64,000 nucleotides of DNA, from NCBI GenBank assembly GCA_964058845.1, contig CAXKVR010000091.1:1-64000 (forward strand), given 5' to 3'. The translations under genes and the position numbers were made by a program. This document shows, in pieces, positions 13,501 through 24,804 of the stretch (positions are counted from its first letter, which is position 1; each line of letters starts with the position of its first letter). The notes under the pieces were generated by a model, which saw nothing but the letters and a program-made list of their open reading frames with translations, did no database searches and was not told the DNA's origin. Origin of the DNA: Carex sylvatica (taxonomy: Eukaryota > Streptophyta > Magnoliopsida > Poales > Cyperaceae).

Positions 13501-15240
13501 TTGTATTAGGGACGTAAATGCCATATTCTCTTGCCATCTGGGGACATTACATGATTTCTGCAAACGCCATCAATTCGAGTGTTTTATTAGGGTTGTAAAT
13601 GCGCTATTATCTTGTCATCTTGAGACACTACTAGAGTGATCCAAACACCATTAATTGGAGTGTTTTATTAGTGTTGTATATGCCCTATTATCTTGCTATA
13701 TGAAGTCACTACTGGAGTGCTCAAAACACCTTCAATTGGAGTGTTTAATTAAGGTTGTAAATGTCCTTTAATCTTGCCATATAGAGACCTGACTAGAGTG
13801 CTCTAAGCACCTCAAATTGGAGTGTTCTATTAGGGTTTTAAATGCCCTAATATCTTGCCATCTGGAGCTACTACTAGAGTGCACCAAACACCTTTAATTA
13901 GAGTATTTTATTAGGATTGTAAATGTTTTATTATGTTGCGACATAGAGTCACTACTAGAGTGCTCCAAACACCTTTAATTAGAGTGTTGTGTTACGGTTT
14001 TAAAAACAAGATTATCTTGATTTATAGAGCTACAACTAGATTTCTCCATACACCATCAATTGGAGTCTTCTAATAGGGTTGTAAATGCCCTAATATCTTG
14101 TCATCTGGAGATACTACTAGAGTGCACCAGACACCATGAATTGGAGTGTTGTATTATGGTTGTAAATGCCCTATTATCTTGTTATTTAGAGCCAATACTA
14201 GAGTGCTCTAAACACATTCAATTGGAATGTTGTATTAGGGTTGTAAATTTCCTATTATCTTGCCATCTGGAGACACTACTAGAGTGCTCCAAATACCTTG
14301 AATTGGAGTATTGTATTTGAGTTATAAATGCGCAATTATCTTGCCATTCAGAGACACAACTAGAGTACTCCAAACACCTTCAATTTGAGTGTTGTATTCG
14401 GGTTGTAAATGCCCTATTATCTTTCCAAATATACACACTACTAGAATGCCTGAAACACCTTCAATTGGAGTGTTGTATTAGGGTTGTAAATGCCCTATTA
14501 TCTTGCCATTTGGAGACACTACTCGAGTGCTCTGAACACGTTTCATTGGAGTGTTCAATTAGGGATGTAAATGCACTATTATCATGCCATATAGAGACAC
14601 TACTAGGGTGTTTCGAACATCTTCAATTGGAGTGTTGTATTAGGGTTGTAAATACCCTATTATCTTGTCAGCTGGAGATACTACTCGAGTGCCCCCACAC
14701 ACCTTTAATTGGAGTGCTGTATTAGGGTGGAAAATGCCCAATTATCTTGTCATATAGAGACATTAATAGTGTGCTCCAAACACCTTCAATTGGAGTTTTT
14801 TATTACTGTTGTAAATGGCCTATTATATTGCCATCTGGAGAAGCTACTAGAGTGATCCAAACACAATCAATTGGAGTGTTTCATTAGTGTTGTAAATGCC
14901 CTATTATCTTGCTAAATAAAGTCACTACTAGAGTGCTCTGAACACCTTCAATTCGAGTGTTATATTATGGTTATAAATGTCCTTTTTTCTAGCCATCTGA
15001 AGACACTAGTAGATTGCTCTAAACACTTTTAATTGGAGTGTTGTATTAGAATTGTAAATGCCCTATTATATTGCCATATATAGACACTAATAGAGTGCTC
15101 CAAACACCTTCAATTGGAGTGTTCTATTAGTGTTGTAAATGCCCTACTATCTTGCTATATAGAGTCACTATTAGTGCGCTTCAAACCCCTTCAATTGGAG
15201 TGTTGTATTACGGTTGTAAATGTCCTTTTATCTTGCCATA
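10579..15240. repeat. 324-bp tandem block and a 3.5-kb-spaced copy
   Basis: A four-unit block of 324 bp (about 10600-10923) is repeated almost exactly at 10924-11247. The same series of variants (AATATCTTGCCATCTGGAGA, TTATTTAGAGCCAATACTAG, CCATTCAGAGACACAACTAG) reappears from 14060 on with only one copy of the block. Similarity between the two regions, offset about 3481 bp or about 43 units, continues to near 12060 and 15240. This shows at least two scales of duplication. Confidence 0.75.
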
Positions 15241-18028
15241 TAGAGGCACGACTAGAGTGCTCCGAACACCTTTAATTGGAGTGTTATACTAGGGTTGTAA
15301 ATGTCCTTTTATCTTGCCATATAGAGGCACGACTAGAGTGCTCGAAACACCTTTAACTGGAGTGTTATAGTAGGGTTGTAAATGTCCTTTTATCTAGCCA
15401 TGTAAAGACACTACTAGATTGCTCCAAACACCTTCAATTGGAGTGTTGTATTAGGGTTGTAAATGTCCTATTATCTTGCCATATAGAGACACTACTGGAG
15501 TGCTCCAAACACCTTCAATTAGAATTTTGTTTTAGTGTCGTAAATGCCCTATTATCTTGCTATATAGTGTCACAACTAGAGTGCTTCAAACACCTTCAAT
15601 TGAAGTGTTGTATTAGGGTTGCAAATGCCCTATTATCTTGCCACATAGAGACACTACTAGAGTGCTCCAAACACTTTCAATTGGAATTTTGTGTTAGTGT
15701 CGTAAATGCCCAATTATCTTGCTATACAGAGTCACTACTAGGTTTCTCTAAACACCATCAATTGGAGTGTTGTATTAGGGATGTAAATGTCATATTATCT
15801 TGCCATCTGGAGACACTACTATATTTCTGCAAACGCCATCAATTGGAGTGTTTTATTAGGGTATTAAATGCCCTATTATCTTGCCATCTGGAGATCTACT
15901 AGAGTGATCCAAACACCTTCAATTGGAGTATTTTATTAGTGTTGTAAATGCCATATTATCTTGCTATATAGAGTCACTACTAGAGTGCTATAAACACCTT
16001 TAATTGGAGTGTTATATTAGGGTTGTAAATGTCCTTGTATCTTGTCATCTGGAGATACTACTAGAGTATTCCAAACACCTTCAATTGAAGTGTTTTATTA
16101 GGGTATTAATTGCCCTATTATCTTGCCATCTGGAGAAGCTACTAGAGTGATCCAAACACCTTCAATTGGAGTATTTTATTAGTGTTGTAAATGCCATATT
16201 ATCTTGCTATATAGAGTCACTACTAGAGTGCTATAAACACCTTTAATTGGAGTGTTATACTAGGGTTGTAAATGTCCTTTTATCTTGCCATCTGGAGATA
16301 CTACTAGAGTGATCCGAACACCATCAATTGGAGTGTTTTATTAGTGTTGTAAATGCCCTATTATCTTGCTATACAAAGTCACTACTTGAGTGCTCCAAAC
16401 ACCTGCAATTGTCGTGTTGTATTATGATTGTAAATGTCCTTTTTATCTTGCCATATAGAGACCCGACTAGAGTGCTCCAAACACCTACAATTGGAATGTT
16501 TTATAAGGGTTGTAAATTTCCTATTATCTTGCCATCTGGAGAAGCTACTAGAGTGATCCAAACACCTTCAATTGGAGCATTTTATTAGTGTTGGAAATGC
16601 CCTATTATCATGCTATATAGAGTCACTACTAGAGTGCTCCAAACAACTTTAATTGGAGTGTTGTATTAGGGTTGTAAATGCCCTATTATCTTGCCATATA
16701 GACACTACTAGAGTGCTCCAAACACCTTCAACTGGAGTGTTGTACTATGGTTGTAAATGTCCTTTTATCTTGCCATATATAGGCACGACTAGAGTGCTCC
16801 GAACAGCTTTAATTGGAGTGTTATACTAGGGTTGTAAATGTCCTTTTATCTTGCCATCTGGAGATACTACTAGAGTGATCCGAACACCATCAATTCGAGT
16901 TTTGTATTAGTGTCGTAAATGCCCTATTATGTTGCTATATAGTGTCACAACTAGAGTTCTTCAAACACCTTCTACTGGAGTGTTGTATTAGGGTTGTAAA
17001 TGTTGTTATCTCGTCATACAGAGACACTACTAAAGTGCTCCAAACACCTTCAATTGGAGTGTTGTATTAGGGTTGTAAATGCCCTATTATCTTGCTATAT
17101 AGAGTCACTACCAGGGATGCTCCAAACACCATCAATTGGAGTGTTGTATTAGGGATGTAAATGCCATATTATCTTGCCATCTGGAGACACTACTATATTT
17201 TTGCAAACGCCATCAATTGAAGTGTTTTATTAGGGTATTAATTGCCCTATTATCTTGCCATCTGGAGAAGCTACTAGAGTGATCCAAACACCTTCAATTG
17301 GAGTGTTTTATTAGTGTTGTAAATGCCCTATTATCTTGCTATATAGAGTCACAACTAGAGTGCTTCGAACACCTTCAACTGGAGTGTTCTATTAGGGTTG
17401 TAAATGCTCTATTTTCTCATCATACATAGACACTACTATGGTGCTCCAAACACCTTGAATTGGAGTGTTGTATTAGGGTTGTAAATGCACTATTATATTG
17501 ACATCTGGAGACACTACTAGATTACTCCAAACACCTTTAATCGAAGTGTTGTAAATGCCCTTTTATTTTGCTATCTAGAGACACAACTAGCATGCCTCAA
17601 ATACCTTCAATTGGAGTGCTTTATTAGGGTTGTAAATGCTCTATTATATCGTCATAGAGAGCCACTACTAGAGTGTTCCGAACACCTTCAATTGAAGTGT
17701 TGTATTAGGTTTGTAAATGCCCAATTATATATCTCGCCATATAGAGACACTACTAGAGTGTGCTTCGAAGACCTTCAATTGGAGTATTGTATTAGGGTTC
17801 TAAATACTCTATTATCTTGTCATCTGGAGACATTACTCGAGTGCTCCAAACACCTTTAATTGTAGTGCTGTATTAGGTTTGTAAATGCCTATTATCTTGC
17901 CATATAATTGACATATATAAAAGGATAAGAAGTGCACAACATGGTGAATGATTACAATTTATCAAATTTTAACATATTAGAATATTAGTTTGAATAAAAA
18001 AAATCCTAAGATAATTGCTGTCTGAAAG

Positions 18029-18879
18029 CTATACTAGACTAGGCACAAACCAATTCTCTGCTGTGTTAAAAGGGCAAGGCAGCACCTCAGTTGTACCGTC
18101 TTTAATGTCATATCTACAAACATATTGCCCGTATTGATATGTATTGTCTTTAATGAAGTATGAATTCAGAAAAGCAATTCGCACAGAAAGATAATCCACT
18201 ATTGTAATGCAGAAACAACATTTGGTGTCACACAACAAGGTTTCCCTTTTCCATCATTGAAATAAAGACAATATATATCAAAGTGGCACTGCCCAGGCTC
18301 ATAACATTTAAGTAACCTTAGGATCTTCCCTCGATACTCCACCATAATTATGGAACTCATTATAAGAGGTTTTGTGCCCTCTGGTGGTGCGACTTGATAA
18401 GCCATTTTTTTTGGTAGGAATATCAATAACATTTGTAATGCCAGTTCGTCTATCATTTGTAATGCCATATAATATGCATTGGCACTCCAACTGACCCCTT
18501 CTACATTAATCCAATCGTCAGCCTTAGGTCGCCAAAAATCTATCATATTGCTTTGGGTATTCTAGTCTGCTTGTCCTTATATAACCACAATATGGCCGCC
18601 TTTAATTAGATCTGGACCAATATAATCTACAAACCCACTACCATGTACATTAATAAAAGGGACATGGATTTGATCATGAGTAAGAGGATTAAGGAGATAC
18701 TTCTTGGAATTTCACAAGTGAGAGAAGTAGCGATACGTGGGCCCCTCAAGCCAAGTATGAAAGGAACCTGGATAGTATGTATGAACTTTACTGGACGAAA
18801 GGTAGTAAAAGTGTATAATGTCATTTTCATAGTGTTTATGAAGGTGACGCTCTAGAAGCTAGGGGAGTTGTGGGGGAGG
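18029..18879 (-). pseudogene. F-box/DUF295 paralogue 1, truncated and frameshifted
   Basis: On the minus strand, fragments match the two other copies in this window: FWRPKADDWINVEGV, MAYQVAPPEGTK, GKILRLLKCYEPGQCHFDIY and the C-terminus ENWFVPSLV. Relative to them there is a short deletion after NAYYM that removes GQYFS, several frame changes, and loss of part of the middle. The 5' end stops at the PPPQLP segment, directly against the inverted-repeat element at 18880, so the F-box itself is missing. The family is the plant F-box proteins with a C-terminal DUF295 (KIB1-type) beta-propeller, presumed SCF ubiquitin-ligase substrate adaptors. It is a pseudogene. The 3' end is within about 130 bp of the satellite array. 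Confidence 0.85.
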
Positions 18880-19336
18880 TTGACGCAAAGCGGTCCCATT
18901 ACGATCTTGCCCGTTAATCTCACGTGTCGGTTAAGTAGTAATAGAGGAGAAAATAAAGATAAGCACTCAAGTCACAAGCAAAACACACAATAACTTTTCT
19001 ATTCAATCTGTTTTTTTCGTCCAACAACAACTTACATATTTAATGAAAAAACTAAATTAAAACTATCTTAGGAAATGCAAACAAATTAAATTCTATTAAT
19101 ACCATTTTTTTAGTAAACCAACGAAACACTTGAACAGAATGTTTATTGTTGTGTTTTACTTGTGACTTGAGTGTTTTTCTTTTATTATCTAAACCGGTAC
19201 GTGAGCTTAACGGACAATATCGTATCGGGACCACCTTGTGTCTAGTGGTATCACTCTTTACTCTTCTATTTTACCATCATAAAACCGAGTACTTGAGCTT
19301 ATCGGGCAAGACAGTATCGGGACCGCTTTGCGTCAA
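18880..19336. mobile_element. fold-back element with TTGACGCAAAGCGGTCCC ends
   Basis: The ends are inverted copies (TTGACGCAAAGCGGTCCC and its complement). The arms extend inward about 110 bp with further shared blocks such as CACTCAAGTCACAAG. The right arm contains the internal motif set twice. No gene and no clear target-site duplication is visible. It abuts the truncated F-box paralogue 1. The element class is unknown. Confidence 0.6.
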
Positions 19337-19869
19337 ATTGTTTTGCTGAGAATCATTAATACCATCAATTTCCCAAAAAAAGTTAGATGCTTCCTTAAAT
19401 TATCAGGGCTACATGACCCTGATTTATGTATTGACTAAGCCATCTGTTGATATATAAATAAATGTTGAAGTATCAAATCTTGGTTGAATCCAGCAACAAT
19501 GGTACCTACTGAAAAGACAATAAGTATGTCACTTTCAAATAATAGACTATGTTACTTTCAAATATGAAAACCAATTTATTTAGAGAAATATTGTAAATTT
19601 GATAATTTTGTTCTCCAAAGACAATATTAATTATCAACATTAAAAAATGCACTAGATTACAATTGCTTTAGTTATAAACCAAACTCAAATTGGCTTTTGA
19701 GAAAAATAAAGAGGATCTATTTGTAGTGAATTAAGAGTGAAATAGAATAGAATACAAACCAGATGCCACCTAGGGGGAGGGTGGTAACATCTTCATCAGG
19801 AAAACAGACATCAACCTAGCAAATGCGAAAATCAAACAAATTAATTCTCATAGTAGAAAAAAATAGATA
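19337..19869. other. spacer without gene
   Basis: This is AT-rich sequence with no recognised coding or repeat feature. Confidence 0.5.
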
Positions 19870-20103
19870 AATTTGATTGAATCGGTTTTTTCTAAGAACC
19901 GATCATGATACTATCAGGACCAGTTTTTATAAACAACCGATCCTGATAGTTCACAAATTAGGATTGGTTAACTAAAAAATCCGATCTGATTAGTTTTTAG
20001 GATCGATTTTGTTCAGAAAACCGATCCAGATAGATATTAGTATCGGTTGTTTCATATAGCTGATCCAGATAGACCGATACTGATTCCTGTTTTTCCACTA
20101 GTG
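19870..20103. mobile_element. solo CACTA right end
   Basis: This stretch ends in TTTTTCCACTAGTG, the same terminal sequence as the 8.35-kb CACTA element at 34126-42474. It contains the same subterminal motifs (AACCGATCCAGAT and complements, GTATCGGTTGTTTCATATA). No matching left terminus beginning CACTAGTGGAAA is found upstream, so it is a truncated right end. Confidence 0.75.
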
Positions 20104-20857
20104 CAACCTGCATTTCATAAACACGAGGCCTCCAATCTTTCATCCCCTCTCATCCTGGGACCCTCTGATATACCGTACCTGTGGCCTACTTGCTTCAGTT
20201 ACCATCTCTAATATGTATTTAATCTTTTCAGAGTATCAATTTCAATTATGGACCTTTTAGTTAGCCATATCGTCTGGAATTTTATTTAAACTTTAACTTG
20301 TTTTATTGGGACAGTCATTTATGCAGTGTGGATAAGAAACTCCCATTTAACTATTCATGATTCTTTTGTTTAACATATAATTTAGGATAAAACTGGTTCA
20401 TTTTACTAAGATTTTGGGGCAACAAAATTATATAGAACTTGAATTATACAACCACAAGTTTTTGGTGTTTGTATATGTTGAGATTTATGTTTATTGCATT
20501 ATAGAGAAATTATAGGGTCCTTTTGGTAAGAAAGGAATTATAGTGACTTGTAGGGACTCGTTGGTAAGATGTAACGCCTATCTAGGTCCAAAGTGAACAA
20601 GGAATAAACACAATTCATTTTGAACCATTTTCTATTTATATATATTCCCAAAATATTCGTGTTTGGCATGCAAATAATTATATACACAAAACAATAACAT
20701 AATAGTAAGTACTTCCACATAATACATATTCATAAATCATAGCCAGTCATACAACATATCGAGGTCATAATTTAGATATTTAAAATGATAATAAATACAC
20801 AACATGGTGAATGATTACAAGATATCAAATTTCAACATATTAGAATTTTAGTTTGAA
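20104..20857. other. spacer; 3' flank of F-box paralogue 2
   Basis: The part at about 20730-20890 matches the 3' flank of F-box paralogue 3 at about 48310-48450 (for example TGATTTATGAATATGTA and ATCTAAATTATGACCT in complement). The duplicated unit therefore extends beyond the coding region. No gene is seen in the remainder. Confidence 0.6.
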
Positions 20858-20891
20858 TCAAATAAATCCGAAGATAATTGATGCCACAGAG

Positions 20892-21956
20892 CTATACCAG
20901 ACTAGGCACAAACCAAGTCTCCAATGAATCAAAAGGGCAAGACAGCACCTCAGTTGTACTATCTCCAATGTCGTATCTACAAAGATATTGCCCGTATTTA
21001 TATATATTGTCTTTAATGAAGTAAATGCAGTTCCCTTTGAATCCAGAAAAGTCATTCGCACAGAAAGATAACCCACCATTATAATGCAGAAACAACATTT
21101 GGTCGCCAATATTAGTGATTTTCACCCAACAAGGTTTCGCTTTACGATCATTGAAATAAAGACAATATATATTAAAGTGGCACTTGCCAGGCTTATAATA
21201 TTTAATTAACCTTAGGATCTTTCCTCTAGACTCCACCATAATTGTGGATATCACTAGAAGATGGTTTGTGCCCTCTGGTGGTGCGACTTGATAAGCCAAT
21301 TTTTTGGTGGCAATATCAATAACATTTGTAATTCCAGTTCATCTATCATTACTGAAGTATTGTCCCATATAATATGCATTAGCACTGCAACCGACCCCTT
21401 CTACATTGACCCAATCATCAGCCTTAGGTCGCCAAAAAGCCATCATATTATGTTGGGTATTCCAGTCTGCTTGTCCTGATATAACCACAATATGGCTGCT
21501 TTCAATTGGATCTGGACCAATATAGTCTACGAGCCCACTACCGAGTACATTAATAAAAGGGACATGGATCTCATCATGAGTAAGAGGATTAAGGAGATAC
21601 CTCTTGGAATTTATCAAGTGAGAGACAAGTAAGTAGCGATATGTGGGCCCCTCAAGCCAAGTATGACAGGAACCTGAACAGTATATAGTATGAACTTTCC
21701 TGGACGAAAGGCAGTAGAAGCGTATAATGTCATTTTCATAGTGTTTATGAAGGCGACGCTCTAGAAGCCAGGGGAGTTGTGGGGGAGGATCAGTTACTGG
21801 GGCTGATAGCTTCCACCTCTTACATACAACACGGAAGCGTATGAAATCAGATATATCAAGTAGCTTTTTGGAGAAGAGATGGATAATTTCTTGTGGGAGT
21901 TCAGACCAGTTTCTCTCCTGGCTTAGGACACCGTTGGTACCACTTCGTTCTGTCAT
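20892..21956 (-). pseudogene. F-box/DUF295 paralogue 2, one internal stop
   Basis: Read on the minus strand, the frame opens at 21956 with the F-box (RNWSELPQEIIHLFSKKLLD, VVCKRWKLS), then DPPPQLPWLLERR, the DUF295 region (FWRPKADDWVNVEGV, NAYYMGQYFS, KLAYQVAPPEGTN, WVKITNIGDQMLFLH) and the C-terminus ETWFVPSLV. A single TGA at 21339-21341 splits it; paralogue 3 has a Tyr codon there. Otherwise the frame is full length at about 354 codons. Paralogue 3's start ATG aligns with ATT here, so this copy would start at a later ATG. It was presumably a nuclear or cytosolic SCF adaptor. One substitution would restore the frame, but as given it is a pseudogene or encodes a 205-residue truncated protein. 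Confidence 0.88.
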
Positions 21957-22210
21957 GGTAGAGCTTTTTGTCTTGCTCTTGGGAATCTGATTTTTGGAGG
22001 CAACAAGTGTAGTTAGTTAGTACGATAAGGTGTTTTAAGTTGGTTTTTTAGGGTTTCGGCTCCAACAAAATAATCTTAGTTGATTAAAAATGTTTATGCA
22101 AATAGACCACCACATTAGGCTCAATTTAGCTTAAATTAACCCTCAATCAAAATAAATAAAAACCAAAAACAGTCCACCTTGAACTATATAAGGGGCTGAT
22201 GAATTAAGAT
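21957..22210 (-). promoter_or_regulatory. conserved upstream region of F-box paralogue 2 with TATA-like box
   Basis: A block running through AGCTCTACC, GGTTTCGGCTCC and TTAGGCTCAATTTAG is shared with the region upstream of paralogue 3 (about 43850-43930) and with the fragment at 60240-60480. On the minus strand CCCCTTATATAGTTC (about 22180-22195) gives a TATA-like box; the 60-kb copy has CCCTTATATAATTG at the equivalent place. Conservation across copies reflects the size of the duplicated unit and may include the promoter. Confidence 0.5.
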
Positions 22211-23454
22211 GCAACAGTCTTTTATGACTAATAAGTCAGAATATAATAATACAAAAGCATGATAGTAGAAATTATGGACTATATTATAAGATAGTACTAG
22301 ATAGAATTTTTTGGATATCAAAATTAGCAATTGTGTGCCTACTCTGAAGCTGCTTACTCTGGATGATTCAAAGTTTAAACCATGAATCAGGTGAAAGTTT
22401 TTATTTCTAAACTAATGAAAACTAAATTTTAGGTGGGCTTTGCGCTGCTGTTCGTGATGGAATGACATGGTAAACCTCAGTCACGCCTTGGTCCCTATAC
22501 CTAGGGGTTCAATTAAACACTAATCTACAAACATAAAATCTGAAAATTCTAAGAAAAATTGAGCAAAAGTTATTCTCTTTCCTGAGATGGAAACCCTTAC
22601 GATGCAATATTAGATGGGACTGGACCCAGTAATACAGATATCCTCAAAAAGGCTTCATTATTGAACTTTATTGCAAACCTAGTAAAATGATGGAGAGAGA
22701 AAGAGAGAGAGAGAGCACCTAGAAAGGTTAGTCACGAGGGAATAGAGGAGAAAAGGACACTTGTTCGTGGGAGGCGGTGACGCATTGCAATTCCAGAAAA
22801 GAGAGAGGAGAGGGAACAACGGATTTACAATTCTAATTCTAGGAAAGAATGGAGGGTACGGATCTCCTAAGATAACCCAATTTTTTTTTTGGATCTGAAT
22901 CTTTAATATTCATGCAAGATCGCTGATCTGACGGATCAAAATTTGGTATATGATCCGATCTCAAGAAAGCAAAAATCAAAACCTATTAATGTGATTAGAT
23001 CCTTCATATCGGTTCATTTTTATGATGTCAATATTGAGCTACATATTAAATTGGAAATTATATTTTTCTAAATTCTCCTGCTACTACTTAAAATACATTT
23101 TTTTTTCTGAAACATAATTTTTTTGTTCATGAAACAGGGCGGCTCGTTTCCAGGCCACCAATTAGAATATTTTTGTTGTTTGAGTTTGATATTACTTTGC
23201 TATTCATAGACTTATTTCGTACCGATCAAGACATCAATTAGCATAGCAATTGGTACAGTGTAATTATGTAATAACACGGACCTATTTGTACCGATCAATA
23301 AGCCATCAAATACATGTGGCGCATAGACTAAACGAATGTTTAACAAAACTGATCAAAATAGAAAGAAAAGTAATAGAAAAGTAAGTCTATTGACAGTAAA
23401 AAAAATACATATTATAATTTGAGTACTGACTGATGACGATGTGTGGACAGATTC
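22211..23454. other. spacer with GA microsatellite
   Basis: An imperfect (GA)n tract lies at about 22692-22716. The remainder is AT-rich with no gene I can support. Confidence 0.55.
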
Positions 23455-23526
23455 GCCCTCATCGTCTAGTGGTTAGGACATCTCTCTTTCAAGGAGGCAG
23501 CGGGGATTCGATTTCCCCTGGGGGTA
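23455..23526 (+). tRNA. trnE-UUC: plastid-type trnE-UUC copy
   Basis: The cloverleaf is recognisable: acceptor GCCCTCA against TGGGGGT, anticodon loop around CTTTCAA (TTC), and T arm GGGGATTCGATTTCCCC. Compared with the usual plastid gene it is one base shorter in the D loop (GGTTAGGA rather than GGTTCAGGA) and has a G-T wobble in the acceptor stem. The 3' CCA is not encoded, as expected for plastid tRNA. Confidence 0.9.
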
Positions 23527-23637
23527 AGATAAAAAGTTGATATTAATTTCTCAATAAACCTAAGATTCATTCTCCCAGGTTTACTAAGAAACCTGGGATT
23601 AATTCTTCCTTAAACCTAGAATTAATCCTTCCACCCA

Positions 23638-23721
23638 GGGTCGATGCCCGAGCGGTTAATGGGGACGGACTGTAAATTCGTTGACGATATGTCTACGCTG
23701 GTTCAAATCCAGCTCGGCCCA
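23638..23721 (+). tRNA. trnY-GUA: plastid-type trnY-GUA copy
   Basis: An 84-nt class II tRNA starts GGGTCGATGCCCGAGCGG and ends CAGCTCGGCCCA, with anticodon GTA in GGACTGTAAATTC and a long variable arm. The order trnE-trnY-trnD is the conserved plastid cluster. Confidence 0.92.
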
Positions 23722-24093
23722 ATAAAGTTACTTTATGAATACATATGTTATATATAAATGATATAATAGAATTGCCTGAAATATTTGAAATTTTTTTTTT
23801 GAAATAAAAGGTCAAACCATTCATTAAATTAATGGGAAGACTTCATGTATTTATATGCATATAAAATATGAATTCTCATTAATTTTTATTTTGAAGTACT
23901 AAGAGTAAAGTCTACTCCTCTTACAGATAAAAAATCTGTTATTGAGTAAAACAATAACAGATTACTAGTAATCTGTGTCACTCTCACTATAGTCTATATC
24001 CATATGTGAATATGTTTTGAACATTTGTACAGCTGAATGGGATGATACTCATATTACCCTTATGAATATGTATACCAAACACCTTGCTTTGCT

Positions 24094-24167
24094 GGGATTG
24101 TAGTTCAATTGGTCAGAGCACCGCCCTGTCAAGGCGGAAGCTGCGGGTTCGAGTCCCGTCAGTCCCG
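24094..24167 (+). tRNA. trnD-GUC: plastid-type trnD-GUC copy
   Basis: A 74-nt tRNA starts GGGATTGTAGTTCAATTGG and ends GTCAGTCCCG, with anticodon GTC in the loop of CCGCCCTGTCAAGGCGG. All stems look intact. Confidence 0.93.
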
Positions 24168-24804
24168 AACTAGAATCCGGAATATTCATCCATTTTTATT
24201 TCCTTTTTCCACGAAAAAGGGAGGCAGAAAACAAACAAGATCTAAATTCTCATAATTATTGAAATGATTTATTTTTGGACTAAATATCTCTTTTGTTTTC
24301 GTTTTGCATTTATCACCCAGACAAATATTGATCAGAAATCTCATTTTTTTTTTACTACTATCTATTGATTGATAAGGTAGAGATTTCTTATATATTGATT
24401 CGTAGAATCAATAGTATTCATTTATATACCATCGACCCTCATCGTACTTTTTTTTCGACTGTTCTTGATCAATGAAATGATAGTATTTTATATATTATAT
24501 AATATATATAAGTTTTATTTTTTTTCTAAAAATTTGATAAAAATAAAAAGTTTTATTCTTTGTATAATTACCTTAACAAAAAAAGTAGTTTTCATATTAA
24601 ACTACATCTCTTTTAGTCACGATTTTTTTTGTATTGATTGTATATGGTTAATATTCTCATTCAAATACAAATAACAGACTTAATTTGAAATTTATAGATT
24701 TCATTCCAAATCCGAAAAAGGAGAGACTTACTAAAATAAAAGAGAGGAGCCGTGGTGGTCCCCCCCGGACCGCCCGGATCCCACGAGTGAATAGAAAGTT
24801 TAAT
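24168..24804. other. plastid-like intergenic spacer
   Basis: This is AT-rich sequence with stacked poly(T) runs and no gene. Near 24750-24790 a GC-rich segment (GGACCGCCCGGATCCCACGA) resembles plastid inverted-repeat spacer sequence. Confidence 0.5.

Larger units (their letters stand above)
7410..17906. repeat. 81-bp satellite array, about 130 units
   Basis: The whole 10.5 kb is a head-to-tail array of an 81-bp unit. Landmarks in each unit are CAATTGGAGTGTTGTATTAG, GGTTGTAAATGCCCTATTAT, CTTGCCATCTGGAGACACTA and CTAGAGTGCTCCAAACACC. Two common sub-types differ in the third landmark (CCATCTGGAGACACTA versus CTATATAGAGTCACTA). Because 81 is 3 x 27, one plus-strand frame stays open for many units, giving stretches of up to 323 codons with a 27-residue period (ECCIRVVNALLSCHLETLL core). 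Frequent stops arise from CAA to TAA in the CAATTGG landmark, and indels change frame, so I treat it as non-coding satellite. It lies between a truncated neprosin gene and a truncated F-box gene. Confidence 0.93.

Noticed and set aside
7413..17859. Series of plus-strand ORFs of 75-323 codons with Cys/His repeats, reminiscent of a repeat protein or zinc finger
   Set aside because: They follow the 81-bp satellite unit exactly, are broken by many stops and indels, have no gene-like start or end, and match no finger spacing.
7410..17906. Regular repeats as a CRISPR-like array
   Set aside because: The units are contiguous without unique spacers, and the context is plant nuclear DNA.
23455..24167. 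Functional nuclear tRNA genes
   Set aside because: They are plastid-type sequences in plastid order; nuclear transcription by pol III is not supported by anything visible.
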